This document shows, one piece after another, positions 46,663 to 56,481 of a stretch of DNA of 64,000 bases. The position numbers were made by a program, and so were the translations under genes. The stretch spans positions 28,636 through 92,635 of the forward strand of contig PWZT01000021.1 of NCBI GenBank assembly GCA_003567315.1, in the 5' to 3' direction. The first letter of the stretch is position 1; the number at the start of each line of letters is the position of its first letter. The notes under the pieces were generated by a model. That model did no database searches, had not been told where the DNA came from, and saw nothing but the letters and a program-made list of their open reading frames with translations. This stretch comes from Paracoccaceae bacterium. GTDB lineage: Bacteria > Pseudomonadota > Alphaproteobacteria > Rhodobacterales > Rhodobacteraceae.

Positions 46663-46688
46663 GCTTCATCTTGCTGAAAAATACTCAA
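46663..46688 (-). repeat. Short 3'-flanking motif, copy 2
   Basis: On the minus strand this 26-bp sequence begins TTGAGTATTTTT (its TGA is the grpE stop) and ends CAGCAAGATGAAGC. It differs from the copy after ubiG (17580-17604) only at the central CA/G. Like copy 1 it lies between convergent genes (grpE and mutS). Confidence 0.6.
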
Positions 46689-47260
46689 TTCGCGGCTGGC
46701 GTCGAGGAAACCCCAACCTGCGCAGGGCGCAACAACTGGTCATGCAGCTTGAAGCCCTCGGCCATGACCTGAATGATCTGCCCCGCGCGCGTTCCCGGAA
46801 CCGGGGCCTCGAACATCGCCTGATGCAGATGCGGATCGAAATTGTCGCCTTCGACGGGTGAAATCCGTTCCACCCCGTGTTTCTCGAGAATATTGGTCAG
46901 CTCGCGCAGTGTCAGCTCCACCCCTTCCACAAGCCCTGCGGCGCCTGCACGAGTTTCCTCATTGGCCGCAGACAGGGCACGCGAGAGATTGTCATAGACC
47001 GGCAGCATGTCCCGTGCGATCCGCGCACCACCATAGAGTTGCGCATCGCGGCGATCCTTTTCGGCGCGCTTGCGGCTGTTCTCGGCATCGGCCAACGCCC
47101 GCATCATCCGGTCGCGCATCTCATCGCGCTCGGCAATCAGCACCGCCACCTCTTCCTCGAGCGCCGCGAAAGGGTCTTCCTGCGTCTCGACCTCGGGGGC
47201 GGGCGCGGCGGTTTCGGGCTCATCAGCTTCGGGTTGCGGGTTGGGCTTTGCTTCGGCCAT
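46685..47260 (-). CDS. grpE: Nucleotide exchange factor GrpE
   Basis: DnaK co-chaperone releasing ADP. The 191-residue protein has an acidic disordered N-terminus, a long coiled coil (AVLIAERDEMRDRMMRALAD, AENSRKRAEKDR), and the C-terminal beta domain with VEGVELTLRELTNILEKHGV and the family end NFDPHLHQAMFEAPVPG. It lies 18 bp after hrcA on the same strand. Confidence 0.96.
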   Translation of the reverse strand: MAEAKPNPQPEADEPETAAPAPEVETQEDPFAALEEEVAVLIAERDEMRDRMMRALADAENSRKRAEKDRRDAQLYGGARIARDMLPVYDNLSRALSAANEETRAGAAGLVEGVELTLRELTNILEKHGVERISPVEGDNFDPHLHQAMFEAPVPGTRAGQIIQVMAEGFKLHDQLLRPAQVGVSSTPAAN

Positions 47261-47278
47261 GGGCTCTACCTTCTTTCT

Positions 47279-48358
47279 TCATTCGGTGCGGCGGTCGGAC
47301 AGCATCCGCCCGACAAGCTGCGCAGTATAATCCACAATCGGCACGATCCGCCCGTAATTGAGCCGCGTCGGCCCGATCACGCCGACCGCGCCAATGATTT
47401 TTCGTTCCGCGTTCATATAGGGAGAAACCACCAGAGTTGAACCCGTCAGCGAGAAAAGACGGTTCTCCGCCCCGATAAAGATCCGCACCCCCTCGCCCTG
47501 TTCGGTCAGCTCCAGGAACTCGGTGATGTCGCGCTTGCGCTCCAGATCATCGAAGAGGACGCGAATGCGCTCGATATCTTCAGTCGGTGCGCTCTCGTCA
47601 AGCAGATTCGCGCGCCCGCGCACGATCAGCCGCGCCTCGGGCTCGCCCTCCTGCTCCCATACCGCGAGCCCCTGCTCCACCAATGTCGCGGCCAGCGCAT
47701 CGATCTCGCGTCGATTGCGCGCGATCTCGGCACGGAACCGAGACAGAAGCTGCGGCACGGTCGCGCCCTCGATCATAGAGTTGAGGTAATTCGCAGCCTC
47801 GCGCATGGCCGATGGGGTCATGCCGCGCGGGGGTGTGAAAAGCCGGTTCTCGACATGGCCATCGGCGAACACCAGCACCACCAGCGCGCGATCCGGTGCC
47901 AGAGCCACGAATTCGATGTGGCGGATCTCGGCCTCATGCTTGGGCGAAAGCACCAGCGAGGCGCCCTGCGTGATCCCACTCAGCGCACCGCCAAGCTGCG
48001 ACAGGAGCGTGGTGACATCGCGCTCATTGCTGCCGAGCGTCGAGTCGAGCTTCTCACGGTCTTCGGCATCGAGCGGCGTGACTTCAAGAAGCGAATCCAC
48101 GAACAGCCGCAGCCCGAGATTGGTCGGCAACCGGCCTGCGGAAACATGCGGCGCTTCGAGAAGCCCGAGATATTCGAGATCCTGCATCACATTGCGCACA
48201 GTGGCGGCCGAGACTTTCTCGCTCATGTCGCGCGTGAGGCTGCGCGACCCCACAGGCTGGCCGGATTGCAGATAACCCTCCACCACGCGCCGGAATACCT
48301 CGCGCGAGCGGTCATTCATCTCGGACATCAATTCCTGCGCAGTGGGGGTCTTGCGCAT
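47279..48358 (-). CDS. hrcA: Heat-inducible transcription repressor HrcA
   Basis: Repressor that binds CIRCE elements of chaperone genes. The 359-residue protein has an N-terminal winged helix (VVEGYLQSGQPVGSRSLT; VSAATVRNVMQDLEYLGLLE; HVSAGRLPTNLGLRLFVDSL) and a GAF-like C-terminal domain ending VIGPTRLNYGRIVPIVDYTA. The ATG at 48356-48358 gives the alphaproteobacterial start; M10 (MNDRSREVF region) is an alternative. It forms an hrcA-grpE unit divergent from rph. No CIRCE sequence is visible upstream. Confidence 0.95.
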   Translation of the reverse strand: MRKTPTAQELMSEMNDRSREVFRRVVEGYLQSGQPVGSRSLTRDMSEKVSAATVRNVMQDLEYLGLLEAPHVSAGRLPTNLGLRLFVDSLLEVTPLDAEDREKLDSTLGSNERDVTTLLSQLGGALSGITQGASLVLSPKHEAEIRHIEFVALAPDRALVVLVFADGHVENRLFTPPRGMTPSAMREAANYLNSMIEGATVPQLLSRFRAEIARNRREIDALAATLVEQGLAVWEQEGEPEARLIVRGRANLLDESAPTEDIERIRVLFDDLERKRDITEFLELTEQGEGVRIFIGAENRLFSLTGSTLVVSPYMNAERKIIGAVGVIGPTRLNYGRIVPIVDYTAQLVGRMLSDRRTE

Positions 48359-48496
48359 TTCACCACTCCAGCATCGATTGCGGCACCATATCCGTGACAG
48401 CGCACCCCAAAACCGGCCCAGTTGCAAGGGCAATGACGCTTGCATCCGTCCTGCCCTGCCCTGTATCGAGGCACCTGATCCAGATGAGGAAAATCC

Positions 48497-49210
48497 ATGC
48501 GCCCTTCCGGCAGAAATCTAGACATGATCCGCGAAATTTCAATCGAGCCGCATGTGACCAAACATGCCGAGGGCTCCTGCATGATCGCGATGGGCGACAC
48601 GAAAGTGCTCTGCACGGCGTCGCTGGAAGACCGGACGCCCCCTTTCCTGCGCAATACCGGTCTTGGCTGGGTGACTGCCGAATACGGCATGCTGCCGCGC
48701 GCAACCAATACGCGGGTTCGGCGCGAGGCAGCCTCGGGGAAGCAGCAGGGGCGCACGATCGAGATTCAGCGGCTGATCGGGCGGTCGCTGCGGGCCTGTG
48801 TCGACCGCTCTGCGCTCGGCGAGCGCCAGATCACGGTCGATTGTGATGTGATCCAGGCCGATGGCGGCACCCGCTGCGCTGCGATTACGGGCGGATGGGT
48901 AGCACTGCGACTGGCGGTGAACAAACTCCTAAAGGCGGGCGATGTCGTCTCGGACCCGGTGACGGATCATCTGGCGGCAGTGTCTTGCGGGATCTATGCA
49001 GGTCAGCCTGTGCTCGATCTCGATTATGCCGAGGATTCTACTGCCGGCGTGGACGGGAATTTCATACTTCTCGGCTCGGGGCGGCTGGTCGAGGTGCAGA
49101 TGAGCGCGGAAGGCGCGACATTCTCGCGCGCCGAGATGGATCAACTTCTGAACCTTGCCGAGAAAGGCGTCAACGCGCTGATATCGGCGCAGAAAGCTGC
49201 GATTGCATGA
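48497..49210 (+). CDS. rph: Ribonuclease PH
   Basis: Phosphorolytic 3' exonuclease trimming tRNA precursors. The 237-residue protein begins [18 protein letters not shown] and has [34 protein letters not shown], the phosphate-binding [16 protein letters not shown] and [19 protein letters not shown]. It overlaps rdgB by 4 bp and starts the rph-rdgB-hemW unit. Confidence 0.97.
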   Translation: MRPSGRNLDMIREISIEPHVTKHAEGSCMIAMGDTKVLCTASLEDRTPPFLRNTGLGWVTAEYGMLPRATNTRVRREAASGKQQGRTIEIQRLIGRSLRACVDRSALGERQITVDCDVIQADGGTRCAAITGGWVALRLAVNKLLKAGDVVSDPVTDHLAAVSCGIYAGQPVLDLDYAEDSTAGVDGNFILLGSGRLVEVQMSAEGATFSRAEMDQLLNLAEKGVNALISAQKAAIA

Positions 49211-49815
49211 GACGTTTTGACGGCAAGACCCTGCTGGTGGCGACACATAACGCGGGCAAGCTGGAAGAGTTCGAGCAGATCATGACGCCGCTGGGAATTG
49301 CCGTCACCTCCGCCAAGGCGCATTCTCTGCCCGAGCCCGAGGAAACCGGCACCAGCTTTGTCGAGAACGCCCGGCTCAAGGCGCATGCGGCCGCAAAGGC
49401 CACGGGGCTGCCCGCGCTGGCGGACGATTCCGGGCTGGAGGTCGCGGCGCTTGGCGGTGCGCCGGGGGTCTACACGGCCGATTGGGCCGAAACATTGCAG
49501 GGGCGCGATTTCGTGATGGCGATGGAAAAAACCCACACAATGCTGGTGAAGGCGGGCGCCGCTGAACCCTGGCACGCCCGGTTTTGTTGTACGCTCGTGC
49601 TTGCCTGGCCCGATGGGCATGACGAGGTTTTCGAGGGCCATGTCGAGGGTACGCTTGTCTGGCCGCGACGCGGGGTGGACGGGCATGGGTATGATCCGAT
49701 GTTTCAACCGAACGGTGAAACCCGCACCTTTGCCCAGATGCGCGCAGAGGAAAAAAATGCTCTCTCGCATCGCGGTGCCGCGATCAAGGCGTTGATGCAG
49801 GGATGTTTTGCATGA
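49207..49815 (+). CDS. rdgB: XTP/dITP (non-canonical purine NTP) pyrophosphatase
   Basis: House-cleaning enzyme hydrolysing ITP/XTP and dITP. The 202-residue protein has the substrate-binding motif [30 protein letters not shown], the acidic catalytic segment [20 protein letters not shown], and [10 protein letters not shown] with [12 protein letters not shown]. The ATG overlaps the rph stop (ATGA) and its own end overlaps the open frame of hemW. Confidence 0.95.
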   Translation: MRRFDGKTLLVATHNAGKLEEFEQIMTPLGIAVTSAKAHSLPEPEETGTSFVENARLKAHAAAKATGLPALADDSGLEVAALGGAPGVYTADWAETLQGRDFVMAMEKTHTMLVKAGAAEPWHARFCCTLVLAWPDGHDEVFEGHVEGTLVWPRRGVDGHGYDPMFQPNGETRTFAQMRAEEKNALSHRGAAIKALMQGCFA

Positions 49816-49864
49816 CAGTCGCGACCACGATGGATCGGAGACCCGGTTGGATACAATCCTGACC

Positions 49865-51019
49865 ATGCAGGATTGGCAGAATGCGGGTTTTGGGCTGTAT
49901 ATCCACTGGCCGTTTTGCCAGTCGAAATGCCCCTATTGCGACTTCAACTCGCATGTGAGCACGCATGTCGACCAGACGGCATGGGGACGCGCCTATCTGT
50001 CAGAAATCGACCGGATCAGCGAAGAGACCGAAGAGCGCCTGTTGAACACTGTGTTTTTCGGTGGTGGCACGCCGTCTTTGATGGCGCCGGACCTCGTCGC
50101 TGCATTGCTTGCGCGTATCCGTGACCGCTGGCGCATTGCCAATGACTTTGAAGTGACGCTGGAGGCCAATCCGGGATCTGTCGAGACGCGACGGTTTGCA
50201 GGGTTTGCAGAGGCCGGGGTCAACCGGATTTCAATGGGGGTTCAGGCGCTCAATGACACGGATCTGCGGCGGCTTGGCCGTCTCCACACCGCAGCCGAGG
50301 CGCGGCAGGCCTATGACATCGCGCGCAATCATTTCGCGCGCGTGAGTTTTGATCTGATCTATGCGCGCCAGTATCAGACAGCTCAGGATTGGGCCGCAGA
50401 GCTTGGTGAGGCCCTGTCCATGGCCGTGGATCATCTGTCGCTTTACCAACTGACCATCGAGCACGGCACTGCCTTTGCGACACGGTTTGCGGCCGGCGGG
50501 CTGAAAGGGTTACCTGATGACGAAATTGCGGCTGATATGTATCTGATAACACAGGAAATTTGTGAAAAATATGGCCTGCCGAGCTATGAGATTTCCAACC
50601 ACGCAATCACCGGCGCGGAGTCGCGGCACAATCTGATTTATTGGCGCGGGGGCGACTATGCGGGAATTGGTCCGGGGGCGCATGGTCGCTTGACGCTGAA
50701 CGGTGTGCGCTTTGCCACCCACACCCCTCTGAGCCCTGATGCATGGCTCGAAAAGGTGAGGACGCAGGGGCATGGCGAGCATGCCCGTGATCAGATCCCG
50801 GCGGAAGAACAGGCGCTCGAATATCTGATGATGAGCATCAGGTTACGGGAAGGCGTTGATCTGGCGCGCTATGAGGCGCTGGGAGGCGCACCGCTCTCAT
50901 CTGCGGCAATCGCAGAGCTCTCGCAACTTGGGCTGGTAGAACACTCTCATGGACGCCTCCGGGCCAGCGCAACAGGGCGACCCGTGCTGAATGCTATCCT
51001 GCGGGCGCTCATGTCCTGA
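49865..51019 (+). CDS. hemW: Radical SAM heme chaperone HemW (oxygen-independent coproporphyrinogen III oxidase-like)
   Basis: 384 residues from MQDWQNAGFGLYIHWPFCQ. The radical-SAM cysteines are in WPFCQSKCPYCDF, followed by VFFGGGTPSLM, EANPGSVE, RISMGVQALND and YEISNHAITGAESRHNLIYW. The short C-terminal region and missing extra cysteine classify it as HemW rather than the HemN decarboxylase. The frame is open upstream to 49808, which would overlap rdgB; the chosen start is nearer the conserved region. The 3' end overlaps convergent parB by 11 bp. Confidence 0.93.
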   Translation: MQDWQNAGFGLYIHWPFCQSKCPYCDFNSHVSTHVDQTAWGRAYLSEIDRISEETEERLLNTVFFGGGTPSLMAPDLVAALLARIRDRWRIANDFEVTLEANPGSVETRRFAGFAEAGVNRISMGVQALNDTDLRRLGRLHTAAEARQAYDIARNHFARVSFDLIYARQYQTAQDWAAELGEALSMAVDHLSLYQLTIEHGTAFATRFAAGGLKGLPDDEIAADMYLITQEICEKYGLPSYEISNHAITGAESRHNLIYWRGGDYAGIGPGAHGRLTLNGVRFATHTPLSPDAWLEKVRTQGHGEHARDQIPAEEQALEYLMMSIRLREGVDLARYEALGGAPLSSAAIAELSQLGLVEHSHGRLRASATGRPVLNAILRALMS

Positions 51020-51893
51020 CAGGCGTGCCGAGGATCCCACAGAGCCTGTCGAGTTGCTCCATCGAGCTGAAACTGATCGTCACCGTGCCGCGCCCACCAC
51101 CGCCATAATCGAGATCGACCGGCATCCCCAAAGTGGCCGAGAGGTCATTCTCCAGCGCGCGCGTGTCAGCGTCTTTACTGTAAGACTTTGTTTTACTTTT
51201 GGTTTTCGCGCCAGGCGCAGCCTTGAGCAGGCTTTCAGTCTGGCGAACAGACAGACCGTCCCGCACAACTTTCCGCGCGAGCATCACTGGGTCATCTGCG
51301 GTGATCAGGGCGCGCGCATGCCCTGCAGTCAGCTTGCCTTCGCGCAAGAGCGTGAGCACCTCCTCGGGGAGCGAGAGCAGACGCATCAGATTGGCGATAT
51401 GCGAGCGGCTTTTCCCCATGGCCTGCGAAAGCTGCTCCTGGGTGTGGCCGAAACGCTCGATCAGGGCTCGGTATCCCATCGCCTCTTCCACCGGGTTCAA
51501 ATCGGTGCGTTGGATGTTTTCGATAATCGCGATCTCCAACACTTCCGTATCGGTGAAGTCGCGAATGATGACCGGGACATCATGAACTTGCGCTCGTTGT
51601 GCCGCGCGCCATCGCCGCTCGCCGGCGACGATCTCGAAGCTTTCGCCCTTGGGGCGTACGATCAAAGGTTGAATCACACCCTTTTCGCGAATCGAATTCG
51701 CCAACTCTGCGAGTGCCGTGTCATCAAAATGCCGCCGAGGCTGATCGGGATTCGGCACCAGCTTCTCGACCGGCAGGCGCTGATCACGCGGTCGCTCTGA
51801 AGTCCCGGACTCCGCTGGCGGAACGGCAACTTCGGCCATCAACGCGGACAGCCCCCGCCCCAATCCGCGGCGTTCGGGTTTGCGCTCGGTCAT
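51009..51893 (-). CDS. parB: Chromosome partitioning protein ParB
   Basis: CTP-dependent DNA clamp that loads at parS and drives origin segregation. The 294-residue protein has the N-terminal ParA-interacting region (RRGLGRGLSALMAEV), VEKLVPNPDQPRR, the CTPase motif VAGERRWRAAQRA, ENIQRTDLNPVEEAMGYRAL, the helix-turn-helix MGKSRSHIANLMRLLSLP and a C-terminal dimerisation domain. It overlaps parA by one base (TGATG). Two perfect parS sites lie 1.4 and 3.3 kb away. Confidence 0.97.
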   Translation of the reverse strand: MTERKPERRGLGRGLSALMAEVAVPPAESGTSERPRDQRLPVEKLVPNPDQPRRHFDDTALAELANSIREKGVIQPLIVRPKGESFEIVAGERRWRAAQRAQVHDVPVIIRDFTDTEVLEIAIIENIQRTDLNPVEEAMGYRALIERFGHTQEQLSQAMGKSRSHIANLMRLLSLPEEVLTLLREGKLTAGHARALITADDPVMLARKVVRDGLSVRQTESLLKAAPGAKTKSKTKSYSKDADTRALENDLSATLGMPVDLDYGGGGRGTVTISFSSMEQLDRLCGILGTPVRT

Positions 51894-52705
51894 CAGATCA
51901 CTCCTTCGGAGACAGGTCTGTTGTGTTTCTCCAGCAGTTCTTTGGCGAGCGCACGATAGGCAAGCGCCCCTTTGGATGTCGTGTCATATGCCAATACGGG
52001 AACAGCAAAGGAAGGCGCTTCGCTCAACCGCACATTTCGAGGGACCATGGTTTGGAAAACCAGGTTCCCCAAAGTGCCGCGCGCATCATCTTCCACCTGT
52101 TGTGCAAGATTGTTGCGACGGTCGTACATGGTCAGCAAGATGCCCTCGATCCGCAGGCCGCGATTTGCTGTTTCGCGCAACTCCCTTACCGTCAGCATAA
52201 GCTGCGACAAGCCTTCCAGCGCGAAGAATTCTGCTTGCAGCGGCACCAGCACGGATTGCGCGGCCACCATGGCATTAACAGTCAACAAGTTGAGCGATGG
52301 CGGACAATCGATAAGAATGTAATCAAAACCATGCTGGCGGAGATCTTTCTGACGCAGCGAATCCTGCAGAAGATAACTTCGCCGCGTGCGCGACATGAGC
52401 TCTATGTCTGCTGAAGAAAGGTCGGTTGTGGCAGAGATGATCCAGAGATCCTCGAAACCGGTTTGCATGACAACATCGGCAGCCGAAATTTCACCGAACA
52501 ACAGATCATATGTAGTGTAGCGTCTGGCACTGATATCTACACCCAGCCCCGTCGATGCATTTCCCTGCGGATCCAGATCTATGAGCAGGGTCCGCTTTCC
52601 CATTTCCGCCAGCGCTGCGGCAAGGTTGATTGCCGTGGTGGTCTTGCCGACACCACCTTTCTGGTTTGCAATCGCAATAATCCTCGGGGCGCTTGGTTCA
52701 GACAC
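51893..52705 (-). CDS. parA: Chromosome partitioning ATPase ParA
   Basis: Walker-type ATPase that positions the origin. The 270-residue protein starts from GTG (52703-52705) and has the deviant Walker A IANQKGGVGKTTTAINLAAA, LLIDLDPQGNASTGLG, DYILIDCPPSLNLLTVNAM and the C-terminal AYRALAKELLE. Its start overlaps the rsmG end by 8 bp, so it is translationally coupled to the mnmE-mnmG-rsmG-parA-parB run. Confidence 0.97.
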   Translation of the reverse strand: MSEPSAPRIIAIANQKGGVGKTTTAINLAAALAEMGKRTLLIDLDPQGNASTGLGVDISARRYTTYDLLFGEISAADVVMQTGFEDLWIISATTDLSSADIELMSRTRRSYLLQDSLRQKDLRQHGFDYILIDCPPSLNLLTVNAMVAAQSVLVPLQAEFFALEGLSQLMLTVRELRETANRGLRIEGILLTMYDRRNNLAQQVEDDARGTLGNLVFQTMVPRNVRLSEAPSFAVPVLAYDTTSKGALAYRALAKELLEKHNRPVSEGVI

Positions 52706-53315
52706 GCGAGACTTCCTTCAGGATAAGAATTTTTGCCAACGGGTCCGTCAGGCTGTCGATGGCAGTACAGTCAAATTGCCATTCCGCGCGCGCGGCTGCA
52801 AGCTCTGTTGCGTAATTCTTGCCTTTCGGCAGCATCGCGACGCCCGAAGGCCCGAGGTGACGCGTTACCCAGAAAAGCAATTGCGGCAATGGCGCAAGGG
52901 CGCGGGCTGAAACGACGTCGGCAGATTGCGGGGGAGCGGTCTCGACGCGCTCTGCGCGGACGGTCAGATCAAGCCCCAAAGTCTGTGCGGCGCTGATGAG
53001 GAATGCCGATTTACGCTTGTCGCTTTCCATCAGGGTGAAGCGGCATTGGGGCCTGTGTTCCCTGGCCAGAATTGCACACACAATGGCAGGAAGCCCGCCA
53101 CCTGATCCGAGATCCACCCAGTGTCGGATCTTCTCTGGCGCGTGCGAAAAGAGCTGCGCGGAATCAAGAATGTGCCGCGTCCATATATCTTTCGTCGTGG
53201 ACGGCGCGATCAGATTTATACGCGAAGTCCACTTCTCCAGAAGGCGGCAATATGTTTCTAGCGCATCAAGTGTTTCACGTGAAACATCGGGTCCGCATTC
53301 TGTTAGATCCGTCAT
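52698..53315 (-). CDS. rsmG: 16S rRNA (guanine-527-N7)-methyltransferase
   Basis: Methylates G527 of 16S rRNA. The 205-residue protein has [29 protein letters not shown], the SAM motif [29 protein letters not shown], and [14 protein letters not shown] parS site lies inside its 5' part and encodes the peptide DVSRET. The start overlaps the mnmG stop by 4 bp. Confidence 0.96.
   Translation of the reverse strand: MTDLTECGPDVSRETLDALETYCRLLEKWTSRINLIAPSTTKDIWTRHILDSAQLFSHAPEKIRHWVDLGSGGGLPAIVCAILAREHRPQCRFTLMESDKRKSAFLISAAQTLGLDLTVRAERVETAPPQSADVVSARALAPLPQLLFWVTRHLGPSGVAMLPKGKNYATELAAARAEWQFDCTAIDSLTDPLAKILILKEVSRV
53271..53286. promoter_or_regulatory. parS site 1 (inside rsmG)
   Basis: TGTTTCACGTGAAACA, a perfect 16-bp palindrome identical to the bacterial parS consensus bound by ParB. 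It falls in the rsmG coding region about ten codons from its start, 1.4 kb from parB and 5 kb from the predicted oriC. Confidence 0.93.
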
Positions 53316-55183
53316 GCCGAGGCGCGCGCCTTGTGGTTCTGAAGACGTGATAGCAACAGCACAAGCGCAGCCGGGGTCATGCCATCAATCCGCGACGCCT
53401 GGCCCAATGTTTCAGGCCGTATCTCTGAGAGTTTTTTCGCCAGTTCGTGCGAAAGTCCGCTGATGCCGTGGAAATCAAATCCGTCCGGGAAGCGGCGTGC
53501 CTCATCAGCTTGAAGGGCCTTTATCTGGGCTTCCTGACGGTCGAGATATGCATGATACACCATTTCCTTGGCAAGCTGGCTTCGCGAGGCATCTTCGATT
53601 GACGCAACATCCGGCGCGAGCGCTTCCAGATCGTCAAAGCCGAAATTCGGCAAACTCAATAGCATCAGCCCGTCACGCCGCGTACCATCCTCACTCACCT
53701 TATACCCTGCCGCGTTCAGCGCGCGGGGCGTGAACGACAGGCCCTTCAACACAGCTCGCGCCCGTTCCAAGCACTCCATCTTTTCGCCAAACGCTATGTG
53801 GCGCGTTTTCGATATGCAGCCAAGTTCGATCCCGCGAGGTGTCAGGCGCTGATCAGCGTTATCTGCGCGCAACGTCAGGCGGTATTCCGCGCGGGAGGTG
53901 AACATCCGGTAAGGCTCGGCCACGCCGCGCAAGGTCAGATCATCGATCATCACCCCGATATAAGACGTGGTGCGGCTGAAGCTGAAGGCGTCTTCGCCTC
54001 GGGCAACAAGCGCAGCGTTCAACCCCGCCACCAGCCCCTGCGCGCCAGCTTCTTCATATCCGGTCGTTCCGTTGATCTGCCCCGCTAGGAAAAGGCCTTT
54101 CACATCCTTGAGCCGCAGCGATGTCATCAAAGCCCGCGGATCGACATAGTCATACTCGATCGCGTATCCAGGCTGCAATATCTCGACGCGCTCCAGCCCC
54201 TTGATCGTGCGCACATAGTCGTGCTGTATCTCCGCTGGCAACGAAGTCGAGATACCGTTGGGATAAACAGTATCATCATCCAGACTCTCTGGCTCAAGAA
54301 AGACCTGATGCGAATCCTTTTCGCTGAAGCGGGTGATCTTGTCTTCAATGGAAGGACAGTATCGCGGTCCAACCCCCTCTATATGCCCGCCATACATGGC
54401 CGAGCGCGACAAATTTGCTCGTACGATCTCATGAGTTTGTGGGTTGGTGTGCGTGATCGCGCATGCGACCTGCGGCGCTTGAACGCCGGTTGTCAAAAAC
54501 GACAGAAATTCAGGGTCGTCGTCACCAGGCTGGCTTTCAAGCCCTGTCCAGTCGATCGTTTTCCCGTTCAATCTCGGCGGTGTGCCCGTCTTAAGGCGCC
54601 CCAATGGCAAATCCAGACCGCGCAATTGCTCCGCAAGAATGCTCGATGCCTTGTCACCCATGCGCCCGGCCGGATAGCTCACACCACCAATATGCACTTT
54701 CCCGCCCAGAAACGTGCCTGTAGTGATCACAACAGAGCGCGCGGCAATGGTGGTATCACTGTTAATGACGACGCCTGTGACCGCGTCGCCTGTGAATTGC
54801 AGCGCCGTGACCTCCGCATAGATCAGATCCAGGCCCTCGGTTTGCGTGACTGCTTCGGCGACGAATGCCCGAAACCGCTTTCGATCAGCCTGTACCCGTG
54901 GACCTTGCACAGCCGGTCCCTTTGAGCGGTTCAAGAGACGATACTGGATCGCCGCGTAATCACCGGCCTTACCCATGAGTCCATCGAGGGCATCGATCTC
55001 GCGCACGAGATGCCCTTTGCCCAATCCTCCTATGGCAGGATTACATGACATTGTGCCAAGGTCTTCCTTGCGAAACGTCACGAGCGCCGTCGTCACACCC
55101 ATACGCGCAGAGGCGAGAGCGGCCTCCACGCCAGCGTGGCCGCCCCCGATGATGATCACATCGTAATGTTTCACGTGAAACAC
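53312..55183 (-). CDS. mnmG: tRNA uridine-34 5-carboxymethylaminomethyl modification enzyme MnmG (GidA)
   Basis: FAD enzyme that with MnmE makes cmnm5U34 in tRNA. The 623-residue protein has the dinucleotide motif [20 protein letters not shown], the MnmG motifs [31 protein letters not shown] and [18 protein letters not shown], and ends with the C-terminal MnmE-binding domain. The first codon is GTG at 55181-55183, but the AGGAG (55183-55187) touches it. A second GTG at 55172-55174 lies 8 nt after AGGAG and is better placed. A parS site spans both. Confidence 0.96.
   Translation of the reverse strand: MFHVKHYDVIIIGGGHAGVEAALASARMGVTTALVTFRKEDLGTMSCNPAIGGLGKGHLVREIDALDGLMGKAGDYAAIQYRLLNRSKGPAVQGPRVQADRKRFRAFVAEAVTQTEGLDLIYAEVTALQFTGDAVTGVVINSDTTIAARSVVITTGTFLGGKVHIGGVSYPAGRMGDKASSILAEQLRGLDLPLGRLKTGTPPRLNGKTIDWTGLESQPGDDDPEFLSFLTTGVQAPQVACAITHTNPQTHEIVRANLSRSAMYGGHIEGVGPRYCPSIEDKITRFSEKDSHQVFLEPESLDDDTVYPNGISTSLPAEIQHDYVRTIKGLERVEILQPGYAIEYDYVDPRALMTSLRLKDVKGLFLAGQINGTTGYEEAGAQGLVAGLNAALVARGEDAFSFSRTTSYIGVMIDDLTLRGVAEPYRMFTSRAEYRLTLRADNADQRLTPRGIELGCISKTRHIAFGEKMECLERARAVLKGLSFTPRALNAAGYKVSEDGTRRDGLMLLSLPNFGFDDLEALAPDVASIEDASRSQLAKEMVYHAYLDRQEAQIKALQADEARRFPDGFDFHGISGLSHELAKKLSEIRPETLGQASRIDGMTPAALVLLLSRLQNHKARASA
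55167..55182. promoter_or_regulatory. parS site 2 (at the mnmG start)
   Basis: Second perfect copy of TGTTTCACGTGAAACA. It lies across the first codons of mnmG, read there as FHVKH, between AGGAG and the coding body. The two parS sites are 1.9 kb apart. Confidence 0.93.
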
Positions 55184-55185
55184 TC

Positions 55186-56481
55186 CTACTTTCCGATGCA
55201 GAATGACGCAAAGATGTCGCCCAGCAAATCTTCGACATCGATCTTGCCGATCAGCGAATCAAGCGCCGTCATTGCCTGCCGAATATCTGCCGCCACAAGT
55301 TCCGGGATATAGGCCTGCGAACCCAGTTTTTCAATCGCCGCGTCCAGCGATATCCCGGCGCGCTCCAAGGCTTGCAGATGGCGCCTTCGTACTGTTACCC
55401 CATCACGCGGCACGCGCTTGCCAAGTTCCCGCGCGATTTCACCGAGCAGCCAATCAAGCCCCTGGCCAGTCACTCCGGAGATTCCCCGGCTCTGATCCCC
55501 ATACAGATCCGCCTTGCTAAGAACAACAATATCACCATCCACCGGCTCTACAGGTGGTGGTGTATCCGGCCCATCACACAGTATGATGCGCAAATCCGCG
55601 TCGCGCGCGCGTTTTCGCCCACGCTCGATGCCTATGGTCTCGATCATTTCCTCTGTCGCCCGCAACCCGGCCGTATCCAGAAGCGTGACCGCAAACCCGG
55701 CGATATCCATCCGTAGCTCTATCACATCGCGCGTCGTACCCGCGATATCAGACGTGATCGCTGCTTCCCGCCCCGCCAGCGCATTCAGGAGCGTGGACTT
55801 CCCGGCATTGACCGATCCCACAATGGCCACCTCGAATCCTGTCTGGATACGTTCGCGCACAGCCTGCCCCGCGATCTCTCGCGCAAGGTCCTGGCGGACG
55901 CTCTCAAGCGCTGCAAGCACCTCTGCGTCAAAGTTGCCGACATCTTCCTCGACGAAATCTATTGAAACCTCGACAAGCGCCGCTGCTTTCACCAGCTGCG
56001 CGCGCCAGATATCCACCAGGCTTCCGATTGCACCCTCCAGGACACGAAGCGCCTGTTTGCGCTGGCTCTCTGTCTCGGCTTCAAGCAGATCTCCGAGACC
56101 CTCGACCTGCGTCAGGTCCATCACGCCATTCTCAAGCGCACGGCGCGTGAATTCGCCAGGCTCGGCCAGTCGCAGCCCGTGCTCCTCCGACAGGCTCGCT
56201 TCCATCGCTGCAACTGTCGCCAGGCTGCCATGCACGCTCAACTCGACAACATCTTCGCCTGTGAAGCTGGCGCCGGCGGCAAACCGAACCACCAAGCCAC
56301 TATCGAGCCGTTCTCCGCACGCATTCCGCAACACCCGCAAAGAGACTTGGCGCAGGGGCGGCAATGCGCCTGCGATCTTTTCCGCGACGGAAAACGCCTG
56401 CGCACCGGAAATCCGAAAAACTGCGACTCCCGATTTTCCACGAGCCGAAGCCAGCGCGAAAATCGTATCCATCTCAGGCAT
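55186..56481 (-). CDS. mnmE: tRNA modification GTPase MnmE (TrmE)
   Basis: Dimeric GTPase partner of MnmG. The 431-residue protein has an N-terminal formyl-THF-like domain ([33 protein letters not shown]), a central helical domain, and the G domain with G1 [15 protein letters not shown]2 [13 protein letters not shown]3 DTAGLR and G4 LSKADL. It ends with the essential CIGK motif (FASFCIGK). Its ATG overlaps the rho stop by 8 bp. Confidence 0.97.
   Translation of the reverse strand: MPEMDTIFALASARGKSGVAVFRISGAQAFSVAEKIAGALPPLRQVSLRVLRNACGERLDSGLVVRFAAGASFTGEDVVELSVHGSLATVAAMEASLSEEHGLRLAEPGEFTRRALENGVMDLTQVEGLGDLLEAETESQRKQALRVLEGAIGSLVDIWRAQLVKAAALVEVSIDFVEEDVGNFDAEVLAALESVRQDLAREIAGQAVRERIQTGFEVAIVGSVNAGKSTLLNALAGREAAITSDIAGTTRDVIELRMDIAGFAVTLLDTAGLRATEEMIETIGIERGRKRARDADLRIILCDGPDTPPPVEPVDGDIVVLSKADLYGDQSRGISGVTGQGLDWLLGEIARELGKRVPRDGVTVRRRHLQALERAGISLDAAIEKLGSQAYIPELVAADIRQAMTALDSLIGKIDVEDLLGDIFASFCIGK

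Noticed and set aside
48359..48496. CIRCE element or heat-shock promoter upstream of hrcA
   Set aside because: The TTAGCACTC-N9-GAGTGCTAA pattern is absent. A CTTGCAA sequence is present on the minus strand, but no matching RpoH-type -10 at proper spacing could be placed.
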